Assembly: GCA_018824405.1 (NCBI GenBank)
Contig: JAHJGO010000027.1
Coordinates: 1-64,000 of the forward strand
From: Gammaproteobacteria bacterium
Lineage (GTDB): Bacteria; Pseudomonadota; Gammaproteobacteria; Burkholderiales; Sulfuricellaceae
Length of the DNA stretch: 64,000 nucleotides
Direction of reading: 5' to 3'
The notes under the pieces: model-generated
Databases searched by the model: none
Seen by the model: only the letters and a program-made list of their open reading frames with translations
Told to the model about the DNA's origin: nothing
Position numbers and translations under genes: made by a program
Shown here: piece by piece, positions 8,262 to 19,746 of the stretch
Position numbering within the stretch: position 1 is the first letter of the stretch
Layout: each line of letters opens with the position of its first letter

Positions 8262-9131
8262 GTGAACATTATTTTCGTATCGAATAGTCTGGCCAGGAGC
8301 AAAAGCATCACGCTTGGCCGCTTTCAAGCCATCGCGCTAATCCTGGGGTGGGCGGTCCTGCCTGTCATCATCACCTTGGGACTCTATTATTCCATGCTTT
8401 CCGGCAACCCGATGCAGCCGGAGAAAAAAACCGCCCATCTCCAGGAAAATCTTAACACTATGGCTGCCCGCCTCGGCCAGTTGCAGGCTCAGGTATTGCG
8501 CCTGGATGCCGTAGGGGGAAGACTCGCCAAGCACTTCGGCCTGCCCGAGCAGGAATTTGATTTTCGCAGGCAGCCGGGCCAGGGCGGCGCCGAAACCCGA
8601 GCGCCGCAATACCAGCTTGACACACACCAGCTCGAACAGGAGCTGGCCATGTTCGCCCAGCAACTGGAAAAACGCTCTGAAAGCCTGAGCGTGCTCGAAG
8701 CCATGACCCTGCGCGAACAGGTTGTAAAAAGCACATCTCCCACCCTGCAACCCGTCTCTGCGGGATGGTTTTCGTCCAATTTCGGTTGGCGGCTCGACCC
8801 ATTCAGCGGCAAGAAAGCCTTCCATGAAGGAGTAGACTTCATGGCGGAAACCGGCACCCCGGTCAAAGCAGCCGCAGGCGGGGTCGTTGTTTACTCTGAA
8901 TACCACCCTCAGTATGGTAATATGATCGATATTGATCATGGCAATGGCATGGTCAGTCGCTATGCGCATACTTCGAAGCGGCTGGTCAAAGTATCTGACA
9001 TTGTCCTTCAGGGTCAAAAAATTGCTGAAGTTGGCTCTACCGGTCGCTCCACCGGACCGCACCTGCATTTCGAGGTGCTGCGAAACGGCGCCCCGCAGAA
9101 TCCGGCACGTTACTTGCAAACCGCCGGTTAA
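8262..9131 (+). CDS. M23-family peptidoglycan endopeptidase, membrane anchored
   Basis: A 289-residue protein with one N-terminal transmembrane helix (about residues 24-45), a coiled-coil stretch (about 58-150) and a C-terminal LytM/M23 domain. The zinc-site motifs are complete: FHEGVDF (H and D) near residue 187 and HLHFE near 267. Enzymes of this layout cleave peptide cross-links in the periplasm during wall growth. The GTG start at 8262 has GGAGGG 10 nt upstream. The gene directly precedes secA, the slot occupied by secM in enterobacteria, although this protein is unrelated to SecM. Confidence 0.9.
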   Translation: MNIIFVSNSLARSKSITLGRFQAIALILGWAVLPVIITLGLYYSMLSGNPMQPEKKTAHLQENLNTMAARLGQLQAQVLRLDAVGGRLAKHFGLPEQEFDFRRQPGQGGAETRAPQYQLDTHQLEQELAMFAQQLEKRSESLSVLEAMTLREQVVKSTSPTLQPVSAGWFSSNFGWRLDPFSGKKAFHEGVDFMAETGTPVKAAAGGVVVYSEYHPQYGNMIDIDHGNGMVSRYAHTSKRLVKVSDIVLQGQKIAEVGSTGRSTGPHLHFEVLRNGAPQNPARYLQTAG

Positions 9132-9139
9132 CAAACAAC

Positions 9140-9202
9140 AGGAGGCTCAGGGAATCCGGCATCCATCTGGATGCTCAGGATTGTCTGAGCCTCCTAATTT
9201 TT
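9140..9202 (+). terminator. Long compound hairpin with T tail between M23 gene and secA
   Basis: AGGAGGCTCAG (9140-9150) and CTGAGCCTCCT (9185-9195) form a perfect 11-bp stem. Inside it GCATCC (9159-9164) and GGATGC (9169-9174) form a second perfect stem. AATTTTT follows. It can terminate the M23 transcript or act as an attenuator in the secA leader, since the secA ATG lies only 20 nt past the stem. Confidence 0.75.
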
Positions 9203-9215
9203 GATTGAAGTTTCT

Positions 9216-11945
<2,730 letters not shown>

Positions 11946-12049
11946 GAAATCGCTGATTTTTCCATGGCTGGTCATTGCATATGCAACGCAGCAAACTCGA
12001 TTCCGGCAAATGAAAAGTCCATAAAATCCCTCTTACCTCGCGCTGGCCT

Positions 12050-14266
12050 TTAAGCCAGTCGCGAGGGGCGGCCAAGAAAATGCCCCTGCCCATGTGAAAA
12101 GCCTAAGCGGCCGGCGTTTCGCAACATCCGCTGGTTTTCCAGCCCCTCTGCGACTATGAAATAACCTGCTTTTCGAATCATCGTCGCCAGGCTCGCCACA
12201 ATACTGCCCTGGCGCTCATCACCATGCTCCAGGCTGTGGATCAGGGTGATATCGAATTTCACAATATCCACCGGCATATTGGCCAGATAGCCAAGGGATG
12301 AGTAACCACTGCCAAAATCATCCAGTGCCACCTTGAAACCTGCTGCGCGCAACAGGTTCAGATTGGCAGAAGCCTGTTGCAACTGTGTGATCAACGCAGT
12401 CTCGGTAATTTCCAGCACTAGTTTGTAATCCTTGAGGAATGGCTCAAATTCCGCCAGTCTCTCCCCGATCCTAGGATGAACAATGGCCGGCCCGGAAATA
12501 TTCACTGACAGTCCACTACCGAGTGGAATCCGACCGTTACGCAAATCCTCCAGGACTTTCCCCATAATCGCAAAATCCATCTCGGCTTCCAGGCGCCGCC
12601 CTTCCACCACCGGAAAAATTTCAGCAGGCATAATCAGTTCCTGATCGTGCCTGATCCTCACCAAGGCCTCGTAATACTCGATCTCGCGCGTATCCAGATT
12701 GACTACCGGTTGGTAATACATTTCCAGACAGGAGCCCGAAGACATAGCCTCGAACACCGCGTTGGTAACCTGGTTCGAGAGCAGGGCATTACCATCAATC
12801 GCCATATCCTCGGAATACAAGGCGATCTTGCCGTGGCCGGGTCGCTTGGCGAAATACATAGCCACATCGGCCTGCTTTTGCAGGGACATCAGGTTTTCGG
12901 TATGAACGCCTTCTGCATAAGCCAAACCGATGCTGATCCGAATCGGCTCCTTGATCCCCAACAGTGAAAAATCATATTGATCCACCGCCTCAACGCAACG
13001 CTTTGCAACTTCTTCTACGCGGCGGATGTCCGCATCCAGAAACATGGTGACGAATTCGTCTCCCCCCAGACGGTAGAGCCGATCGCCGGAACGCAAGGTA
13101 AGCTGCAAGACCTGCGCAATCGACTTCAGCACCTGGTCGCCAGCCTGATGGCCATAGGTATCGTTAATCGCCTTGAAATGATCACAATCAAATAGCATGA
13201 CCGAGACTGCGACACGATGTCCGCTAGCGACCGACAACAACATCCGCCAGTCCTCATCAAAACAACGCCGGTTGAATATGCCAGTCAGTGGATCACGGTG
13301 TGCCATGGTCCACAACTCGGTATTTTTCTGGTCCAGACTGGTATGCATGGATTCCAGCTCGCGCTGGTAATCATTAAGTGAAATCCGGACTTTTTCCAAC
13401 TCCTTGACCAGAAAACGGCCATCAAGAGAATCGAGTACCAGGCCATCTCGACCGTCCCGCAAAGTGTCGATATGCTTTGACAATCGCAGCAGGGGCTTCG
13501 ACAGCAAAACAGCCAGCGCAGCATAGAAAACCCAGGACAGCAGCAAAACAATAAACATGATCTGGTACTGGTAGCGGGTCATGAATTTCAGCAACGCTGA
13601 AATTTCCTCATTGGGAATCACATTAAATAAAACACGCCCATCCAGATCAGACTGAATGGTTTCACCTTCACGCAAGGACAAAACAATACTGGCAGAATCG
13701 ACATAGCGAAAGCGCTGCACGCTCAGCAAAGCAGGCTGAAAATCGATCTTGAGCACGGCATAACCAGAAATCTGCCCCCTGACCTCCATATCCTGGACCG
13801 GCTGGGTCAGATAAATAAAATCTCTCCCGCCCTGCTTGGTGACTCTGGTGGGTGAGAGTTCATCCACCATGGCAGGCATATCCGGCGAGACCGTGCCAAG
13901 AGGATGCCCCTGGCGATTATAGAGCGCCACTGATTTGACAAAATCCGGCACAACCCCACCCTGCAAGGCACGGTTAATGCGCCAGTAATCGTAGTAAGCC
14001 GGATCACTCAACTGTTGGCGCGTTTCATCCCATGCCGTCAGTGCATGCGCTACCTGCTCCAGTTCCTTGGTCAGTTGTAGTAATGCCTGTGCAACTTCGG
14101 CACTGGCGGCGCGCTGGCTATTTCGCTCAATTTCAATCTGGGTAGAATGGATTTTATTCAGCGTGAACCAGCTGGCCAAGCCAAAGAACAGCGTCACCAT
14201 AACGATAAAGGCAATACCGTAGGTTTTGAACGAGAGCGGTAAGAAAGTACCGAGCAGAAATCGCAT
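12050..14266 (-). CDS. Membrane CHASE4-like GGDEF-EAL bifunctional cyclic-di-GMP protein
   Basis: A 738-residue sensor-output protein. A helix at about residues 13-35 and another at about 235-257 flank a periplasmic CHASE4-like domain (the AWDETRQQL segment is typical). Then follow a HAMP-like linker, a GGDEF domain with RLGGDEF near 397 and an EAL domain (YEALVRI near 530). The inhibitory I-site RSGD lies five residues before GGDEF. EAL catalytic residues are present: EAL, NISG, EITET, DDFGSG near 645, VKFD and VAEGLE. So both cyclase and phosphodiesterase activities are possible. Which dominates cannot be read from sequence. It follows the hydrolase gene by 3 nt and is probably cotranscribed with it. 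Confidence 0.92.
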   Translation of the reverse strand: MRFLLGTFLPLSFKTYGIAFIVMVTLFFGLASWFTLNKIHSTQIEIERNSQRAASAEVAQALLQLTKELEQVAHALTAWDETRQQLSDPAYYDYWRINRALQGGVVPDFVKSVALYNRQGHPLGTVSPDMPAMVDELSPTRVTKQGGRDFIYLTQPVQDMEVRGQISGYAVLKIDFQPALLSVQRFRYVDSASIVLSLREGETIQSDLDGRVLFNVIPNEEISALLKFMTRYQYQIMFIVLLLSWVFYAALAVLLSKPLLRLSKHIDTLRDGRDGLVLDSLDGRFLVKELEKVRISLNDYQRELESMHTSLDQKNTELWTMAHRDPLTGIFNRRCFDEDWRMLLSVASGHRVAVSVMLFDCDHFKAINDTYGHQAGDQVLKSIAQVLQLTLRSGDRLYRLGGDEFVTMFLDADIRRVEEVAKRCVEAVDQYDFSLLGIKEPIRISIGLAYAEGVHTENLMSLQKQADVAMYFAKRPGHGKIALYSEDMAIDGNALLSNQVTNAVFEAMSSGSCLEMYYQPVVNLDTREIEYYEALVRIRHDQELIMPAEIFPVVEGRRLEAEMDFAIMGKVLEDLRNGRIPLGSGLSVNISGPAIVHPRIGERLAEFEPFLKDYKLVLEITETALITQLQQASANLNLLRAAGFKVALDDFGSGYSSLGYLANMPVDIVKFDITLIHSLEHGDERQGSIVASLATMIRKAGYFIVAEGLENQRMLRNAGRLGFSHGQGHFLGRPSRLA

Positions 14267-14269
14267 TGC

Positions 14270-15130
14270 CTAGCGGTGTTTCTTTTTCAGAATTTCAAGT
14301 ACCCGGTCATTCAGTTCAAACTCGTGCTCTCCGTCAAAGAAATGGCCTGCATTTTCAATCAAGGTCAACGGCACGCGGCTTTTTTCAAGCTGGCCCCGCC
14401 ACGTGGGTGAAATCACCTGATCTTTTGTCCCCAGTACGACATCCACTGGCACTTTGATCTTGCCCAGCGCATTCGCGATTACATCCCCAGTCCAATCCGC
14501 ATAAGAAAGATAGGCAGGCACCGTGGCAACATAATTATTCTTGCAATAAGCTACTGTAAAACGCCCCAGGGGCGGCATCTGACCAGACATGGCCGGCTTT
14601 TCTGCACGGGCCTTGCGGTGCTGCTCGGCATCCACCTCAATAGGCGTGATTCCCACCAGGATGGCGCGCTCCACCAGCACGCCTGGCTTGTCCACCAGAT
14701 AAGCCAGGACATCCTTGCTGCCTGAGCTGTGACCAATCATGACAACCTTTTTATATCCATGATTGGCAAGCCAGTTTAACCACTGGCTGACTTCCTGCAG
14801 ATCATCCGGCAGAGTGTGCTTGTGAACCGCTTCACACGACAGACTTTTGTTGCGGCGGCTTACCCCCAGAGTGAGGGTTGGAACCAGAACCGGATAACCG
14901 GCGTCGGATAGTGCATCTGCGAGACGGCTCATGGGTGGAGAATTGCGCGTCTGCAGGAAGCCGTGCAGCAGCAAAACTGCTGGCAGCTCTGCTTTGCCGG
15001 CACGATAATCCGCAACACCCACCAAGCCGGGAGAAAACCTGATCTCGACTGTATCGGCACTGGCGACTACCGGCGCCGCTAGAAATACCAGCAATACCAG
15101 AAAATCCTGTACGCGCTGCAAGCCCTGCAT
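14270..15130 (-). CDS. Secreted alpha/beta hydrolase of unknown substrate
   Basis: A 286-residue protein with an N-terminal signal peptide (hydrophobic core about residues 9-24, cleavage after ASA). The mature part is an alpha/beta hydrolase: oxyanion segment LLLHGFLQTR near 53, nucleophile GHSSGS near 131, acid GTKD near 229 and the histidine of ENAGHFFDG near 260. All three catalytic positions are present, so it should be active in the periplasm on an ester or similar bond. It is the first gene of a two-gene operon with the GGDEF-EAL gene, 3 nt apart, an arrangement that may link it to cyclic-di-GMP control (inference). Confidence 0.8.
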   Translation of the reverse strand: MQGLQRVQDFLVLLVFLAAPVVASADTVEIRFSPGLVGVADYRAGKAELPAVLLLHGFLQTRNSPPMSRLADALSDAGYPVLVPTLTLGVSRRNKSLSCEAVHKHTLPDDLQEVSQWLNWLANHGYKKVVMIGHSSGSKDVLAYLVDKPGVLVERAILVGITPIEVDAEQHRKARAEKPAMSGQMPPLGRFTVAYCKNNYVATVPAYLSYADWTGDVIANALGKIKVPVDVVLGTKDQVISPTWRGQLEKSRVPLTLIENAGHFFDGEHEFELNDRVLEILKKKHR

Positions 15131-15259
15131 GATCGCCTCCTGGACTCATTCTATTTCCGACCGATTGTATAGCGACCGTCTTGACAACAAAAGACAATTT
15201 CTCATTACGGCAGGCAAAGCGAATCAGGTTAGAATCATTTACTAAATTAAGGGGTCACC

Positions 15260-15835
15260 ATGAATCAAGCTCATCCACCGGCAAAAATCGGCCTCATCAC
15301 CGTCAGCGACCGGGCATTCCAGGGCGTATATGAAGATCAGGGCATTCCCGCCCTGCGCACTTGGCTGGAAACCACCCTCGCTACCCCGCACCAGACGGTC
15401 ACATGCCTGGTGCCGGATGAACAGACACAAATCGAGGCCGCAATAAAACAACTGGTAGACGAAGAAAACTGCTGCCTGGTACTCACCACCGGCGGCACCG
15501 GACCGGCACCGCGCGACGTCACACCGGAAGCTACACTGGCCGTGGCAGACCGGGTGCTGGATGGCTTCGGCGAACAGATGCGCGCAGTGAGCCTGAAATA
15601 TGTGCCGACCGCCATTCTTTCTCGCCAGGTGGGGGTGATTCGCAAACAAAGTCTGATTCTCAACCTGCCCGGACAGCCCAAGGCAATCAAGGAAACGCTG
15701 GATGGCGTTTTCGCTGCAGTCCCTTACTGCATCGACCTGATCGGCGGCCCATACCTTGAAACCCGGCCGGAAGCGGTTCAGCCCTTCCGTCCCAAATCGG
15801 CACAACGCCCCAAGCCGGAGAGTATTCAGGAATGA
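15260..15835 (+). CDS. mog: Molybdopterin adenylyltransferase Mog
   Basis: A 191-residue protein of the MoaB/Mog fold. The motifs IGLITVSDRAFQGVYED at the start and TTGGTGPAPRDVTPEAT near residue 76 form the molybdopterin binding site. LNLPGQPKAIKETL near 134 is the family's C-terminal signature. Mog adenylates molybdopterin before molybdenum insertion. Length and the C-terminal helix fit Mog more than MoaB. An AGGGG ribosome site precedes the ATG. No other molybdenum cofactor genes are in the window. Confidence 0.9.
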   Translation: MNQAHPPAKIGLITVSDRAFQGVYEDQGIPALRTWLETTLATPHQTVTCLVPDEQTQIEAAIKQLVDEENCCLVLTTGGTGPAPRDVTPEATLAVADRVLDGFGEQMRAVSLKYVPTAILSRQVGVIRKQSLILNLPGQPKAIKETLDGVFAAVPYCIDLIGGPYLETRPEAVQPFRPKSAQRPKPESIQE

Positions 15836-15841
15836 TGCCTT

Positions 15842-15869
15842 TTGCATTAAACAGCCGGCAGCGTACAAT
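15842..15869 (+). promoter_or_regulatory. Putative sigma70 promoter for the 532-aa protein gene
   Basis: TTGCAT (15842-15847) and TACAAT (15864-15869) are 16 nt apart and sit about 35 nt before the ATG at 15904. Confidence 0.5.
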
Positions 15870-15903
15870 CATGCGGCACGAAACACGATGACTCGGGGAA
15901 ACC

Positions 15904-17502
15904 ATGTTTGACTTCAAGGGGCTGATCAACGCTCTGCTGCGCAAAACCAGCGACGATCCCGTTGGCGATCTCAAGTCCGCCACCATCTGGGTGCAGGAAT
16001 TGCCACAGAATGACATCCACCAGGCACAGCAGGAGATCGTCAAAGCCCTGGGCGGTCTCAACCGCAATGCCGACACGTCACTCAAGGAGCGGATACGGGT
16101 ACTGCTCTATCTGGACGATAAAGCCAGTTCGCTGCAGGAAACCCTGTGCCGTGAATACCTCGCCGCAACAGATGACCCTGATAACGCCTCGCGCCAACTT
16201 TTGCCCACTATTCTTCAGTTCTGGGAGGAAATGGGGGCCGGCTATGAACAATGTATACGTAGTTTCGCCAAAAACTCCGGCAGCACAAAAATCCGCGAGC
16301 AATTACCCTTGCTGACTGCCAAAGCGCTGCATTTTCATGCCATGCAGGCGAAATGGAGCCATATGCGCTATCTGCCGGTCGAGGCGCATGTGTGGCGCCG
16401 TCTGCACCGGCTTTTCCTGTTTGCCGAGCAGGAAAAGATTGACCGAATTCCGGTACGCTTACAGCCGCAGCAGGACGACACCAGTTGCGCCAGCGAATAT
16501 CTGCAGCCGATGATGCTGCATCTGGCCAACCCAGCCAGCCTGCGTCCGGCACAGATCGAAAGTATTGACCTGTGGCTCGACAGCTGGGCAAAAAGCCTGG
16601 TGATAGAGTCCGATTTTCGCCCCCACCGTCAGCTTTATGCCGTCAATCTGGGCGACACCAAGCCCGCCAGAAAGCTGCGCCGCAACATGCTGGGCGAGAA
16701 ATACCGCTACTGGGGCATCGAACTGATGCTGGTAACTATCACCAAAATAGTGGAACAGCTCAAGCAGGGAGAATTGCCCGCCCGACTCAAACTGGGTGAG
16801 GACTGCCGACTACCCTCCTGCCTCGAGCTGATCGAGGAAGTCATGGAGCGCTGGTCAGGCCAGTCGACCACGCGCAAACATGCCAGAGTAACGGCCGAAA
16901 AATCTCTGCTGGTAATGCAGAATTTTGCCAATATCGTGTCTTATCTTCAGAGTGGGAAGAATAGCGGCGTAACCGCAACATTCAGTGTCGAAAATACGAA
17001 CACAAAAACCGCGCTCAAGCCGAGTGGAGAACCCGAGCTGTTTGAGCCGGGGGCGCAGCAGTGGCAAGTGGAAAATGAATCTCTGAGCGGCTATGGCGTT
17101 ACTTTTACGCGCAACAGCAAAGAACCGCTGAAAATCGGCACGCTGGTGGGTCTTAAAGCAGCTATCGGTAAAAGTTTTGCCATAGGCATCGTACGTCGCA
17201 TCAGCAACGAACCTCCACGCAAGGTGCACGCGGGCATCCAGACCCTGAGCCAGACCGCGATTGTAGTCGAGCTTCACCCCCTGCCCGGCGAGCAGGGCGC
17301 GCCCAGCCCAGCAATTTATCTTCCCGATCTGCCAAAACTGCAACTGGGACGCAGCCTGCTGCTGCTCACTACCGCGCATACTCCGGCACGGCTGGTTCAG
17401 CTCAAAGCACAGGGAAAGACTTACACCATTCGCCTGCAGGCTGCCGTTGAACGGGGCCCGGATTATGTCCAGACGGGTTTTGACGTAGTTGCCAAAGGCT
17501 AG
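15904..17502 (+). CDS. Uncharacterised 532-aa protein, possible C-terminal PilZ-like domain
   Basis: This protein is not recognised. It is soluble with no signal peptide. Residues 1-340 appear mostly helical. After a linker near residues 355-375, a beta-rich C-terminal part contains VENESLSGYGVTF near 395, which resembles the D/N-x-S-xx-G turn of PilZ domains but lacks a clear RxxxR upstream. A cyclic-di-GMP effector role is therefore only a possibility, made slightly more interesting by the nearby GGDEF-EAL gene. It precedes the carboxylesterase gene by 8 nt and probably shares its transcript. Confidence 0.7.
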   Translation: MFDFKGLINALLRKTSDDPVGDLKSATIWVQELPQNDIHQAQQEIVKALGGLNRNADTSLKERIRVLLYLDDKASSLQETLCREYLAATDDPDNASRQLLPTILQFWEEMGAGYEQCIRSFAKNSGSTKIREQLPLLTAKALHFHAMQAKWSHMRYLPVEAHVWRRLHRLFLFAEQEKIDRIPVRLQPQQDDTSCASEYLQPMMLHLANPASLRPAQIESIDLWLDSWAKSLVIESDFRPHRQLYAVNLGDTKPARKLRRNMLGEKYRYWGIELMLVTITKIVEQLKQGELPARLKLGEDCRLPSCLELIEEVMERWSGQSTTRKHARVTAEKSLLVMQNFANIVSYLQSGKNSGVTATFSVENTNTKTALKPSGEPELFEPGAQQWQVENESLSGYGVTFTRNSKEPLKIGTLVGLKAAIGKSFAIGIVRRISNEPPRKVHAGIQTLSQTAIVVELHPLPGEQGAPSPAIYLPDLPKLQLGRSLLLLTTAHTPARLVQLKAQGKTYTIRLQAAVERGPDYVQTGFDVVAKG

Positions 17503-17510
17503 ATTTCCAA

Positions 17511-18173
17511 ATGGATGCACTCGAAATCATTACCGGCACCAAGCCTGCCAGCGCCGTCATCTGGTTGCACGGTCTTGGCGCTGATGGCCACGACTTTGCC
17601 CCCATCGTGCCAGAGCTTGGACTGCCTGCAGGGATGGCGGTACGCTTCATCTTTCCGCACGCACCGCTGCTGCCAGTTACGATCAATAACGGCTACGTCA
17701 TGCCTGCCTGGTACGACGTCAGGAGTCTGGATCTGCGCCAGACTGAAGACGAGACCGGCATCCGCGCCTCGCAACAGCAAGTGGAGGCGCTGATCCGACT
17801 GGAAGAAGCACGCGGCATTCCCGCCTCTCGTATCGTGCTGGCCGGATTTTCCCAGGGCGGCGCCATCGCGCTTCATACCGGCCTGCGCCACGAAGCGCCG
17901 CTGGCTGGCGTACTCGCCCTGTCCACCTATCTGCCGCTACCCGACACACTGGACACCGAAGCCAGCCCCACCAATGCCCATCTGCCGATTTTCATGGCAC
18001 ATGGCACGGCGGACAGCGTTATACCAGTCGCACAGGGAATCGCCTCGCGTAATCGCTTACAGGACCATCGCTACCGAGTTGAGTGGCGCGAATACCCGAT
18101 GGCTCATTCCGTGTGTCCGGGGGAAATCACGGATATCGGGCAGTGGCTGGTTCGGGTATTGACCGAAGAATAA
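17511..18173 (+). CDS. Carboxylesterase (phospholipase/carboxylesterase family)
   Basis: A 220-residue cytoplasmic alpha/beta hydrolase of the abhydrolase-2 family. Start motif VIWLHGLGADGHDF gives the oxyanion hole, GFSQGGAIAL near residue 112 the nucleophile serine, HGTADSVIP near 163 the aspartate and YPMAHSV near 199 the histidine. Close relatives hydrolyse short-chain esters or lysophospholipids. It follows the uncharacterised gene by 8 nt and ends 18 nt from the convergent glycosyltransferase gene. Confidence 0.92.
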   Translation: MDALEIITGTKPASAVIWLHGLGADGHDFAPIVPELGLPAGMAVRFIFPHAPLLPVTINNGYVMPAWYDVRSLDLRQTEDETGIRASQQQVEALIRLEEARGIPASRIVLAGFSQGGAIALHTGLRHEAPLAGVLALSTYLPLPDTLDTEASPTNAHLPIFMAHGTADSVIPVAQGIASRNRLQDHRYRVEWREYPMAHSVCPGEITDIGQWLVRVLTEE

Positions 18174-18191
18174 TAGCCGCTGCAACGCACT

Positions 18192-19274
18192 TCACCTGGC
18201 CTGCAGCAGTTCCTGCACCGCCGCCAGCACGCGCTCGACCGAAATCGCTTCCAGACATTCACTGCGCTTGCTGCCACCGCAGCCATCGTTGCCGCACGGA
18301 CGACAAATATGCGCCGAAGTCAGGACGCGGTGCGGCACACGCCACGGCCCCCATTCAAGATCGCCGCTGGGGCCGAACAGGACAGCCACTGGCGTTTGCA
18401 TTGCCGCTGCGATGTGCATGGGCGCCGAATCCACCCCGACAAAAACTCTGGCCATCCCCGTCAGCGCCGCCAGTTGCTTCAGACTCAATTGGCCGGAAAG
18501 ATCCACCACCGGACGTTCAAGCGGCGCCAGCACCTCCTGCACCAGCGCCTGCTCAGCCATATCCGGCGCCGCTGTGATCACGATCTGATGCCCCTGGTCT
18601 TGCAGCGAACGTATCAGCTCCGTCATGTGATGCGCCGGCCAGCACTTGAACAGCCAGCGCGAAGCCGGATGGATATGAATAAAGTCCTTGCCCGCCAGAC
18701 CATGCTGCGCCAGTTTCTGCTGCACATCGCTTCGTGCCGCCTCGCCAGGCACCAAAGTCAGCATGCGCTCACTCTCGTCCGGATACAGGCCGATCCGACG
18801 CAAAGCATCGAGATGCGTTTCGACCGTATGACGAAACGTCCTGCCAGGAACGGGAAAGGAATGGCTAAAGCTGTTGCGCCAGAAACGGCCCCGCCCGCGC
18901 ACATTGCGCGTCACGGCATGTGGCACGCCCAACAGGCGAGTCAGCCAGGCGCCCCGATTATGTTCCGTAAGATGAATAATCAGGTCGTAACGTCTCGCCC
19001 TCAGGCATGAAAGCAGGCGCCATTCCTCGCCAGCCTGCCGGAGCGGACCGAGTTTTTTCCAGTTCCGGTTGATGGTATGCACCTCCGAGATGGAGGGATG
19101 ATAGGTCAGCATCTCTGCCGTATCCTGGTAGACCAGTGCGTCCACCTCGAGATGGGGCGCATGGTTTTTCAATACAGTGAACACCGGTGAAGTCAGCAGC
19201 ACATCGCCGTGGTGGCGCAGCTTGATGACCAGAACGCGGCTGATTCTGGAGAGGTCGATAGCATCTTTGAGCAT
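18192..19274 (-). CDS. Glycosyltransferase family 9 protein (heptosyltransferase, RfaQ-like)
   Basis: A 360-residue GT-B fold enzyme. The N-terminal SRVLVIKLRHHGDVLLTSPV is the family-9 acceptor loop. HIHPASRWLFKCWP near residue 200 and the C-terminal FVGVDSAPMHIAAAM near 285 followed by LFGPSG form the ADP-heptose site. KLRHHGDVLLTSPVF most resembles heptosyltransferase III (RfaQ), which adds heptose to the LPS inner core. It is transcribed away from the cobalamin riboswitch; no other LPS core genes adjoin it. Confidence 0.87.
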   Translation of the reverse strand: MLKDAIDLSRISRVLVIKLRHHGDVLLTSPVFTVLKNHAPHLEVDALVYQDTAEMLTYHPSISEVHTINRNWKKLGPLRQAGEEWRLLSCLRARRYDLIIHLTEHNRGAWLTRLLGVPHAVTRNVRGRGRFWRNSFSHSFPVPGRTFRHTVETHLDALRRIGLYPDESERMLTLVPGEAARSDVQQKLAQHGLAGKDFIHIHPASRWLFKCWPAHHMTELIRSLQDQGHQIVITAAPDMAEQALVQEVLAPLERPVVDLSGQLSLKQLAALTGMARVFVGVDSAPMHIAAAMQTPVAVLFGPSGDLEWGPWRVPHRVLTSAHICRPCGNDGCGGSKRSECLEAISVERVLAAVQELLQAR

Positions 19275-19401
19275 GATGCGAACAATAGCAAAATTTCGTC
19301 ACTTCCCCAATGGACGTAGCGACTATTGCCCCACACTCCGCCAGGAGCCCAAAGCATTCACAGCGGCCATGGAGAGGCAAGAGTCTCTAATATCCATAAG
19401 A

Positions 19402-19430
19402 CCGGTTCGTGCGCGATTGTATGCTAGAAT
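19402..19430 (+). promoter_or_regulatory. Putative promoter of the cobalamin operon
   Basis: TAGAAT (19425-19430), preceded by TATGC, lies 12 nt before the first riboswitch stem. The -35 candidate near 19402 is poor. The position, with the start of transcription just before the aptamer, supports it. Confidence 0.45.
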
Positions 19431-19442
19431 CGCCGCCTGAAT

Positions 19443-19624
19443 TTCAGGTGCCTGTTTACTTCCACAAGTACGCAGGTTAAACGGGAAACAGGTGAGCCTT
19501 TCAAACTGGCAAAGCCTGTGCTGCCCCCGCAACGGTAAGTGAGCGCGAACATATCGACATGCCACTGTGGCGCAAGCCATGGGAAGGCGATACGTTTTTT
19601 CACGAGCCCGGAGACCGGCCTGAA
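19443..19624 (+). ncRNA. Cobalamin (AdoCbl) riboswitch
   Basis: The P1 stem TTCAGG (19443-19448) pairs with CCTGAA (19619-19624). Between them are the conserved aptamer parts: AAACGGGAAACAGGTG, the B12 box AGCCTGTGCTGCCCCCGCAA followed by CGGTA, GCCACTGTG, GGGAAGGCGA and AGCCCGGAGACCGGCC. This order is diagnostic of the cobalamin riboswitch. It precedes btuB, and binding of adenosylcobalamin should reduce btuB expression, most likely by hiding the ribosome site. The leader downstream carries an imperfect repeat that could form the switching stem. Confidence 0.95.
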
Positions 19625-19746
19625 TCTGGTGCGGAAATGCTGCGGGGTGACGCTAGCTGATTGGCTTGGTTGCGCCATTCTCGTGACATTTCCATTATTT
19701 GAACTTACGGACTGCGGGGACGCTGGCCGACTCAATGGAAACTGCA

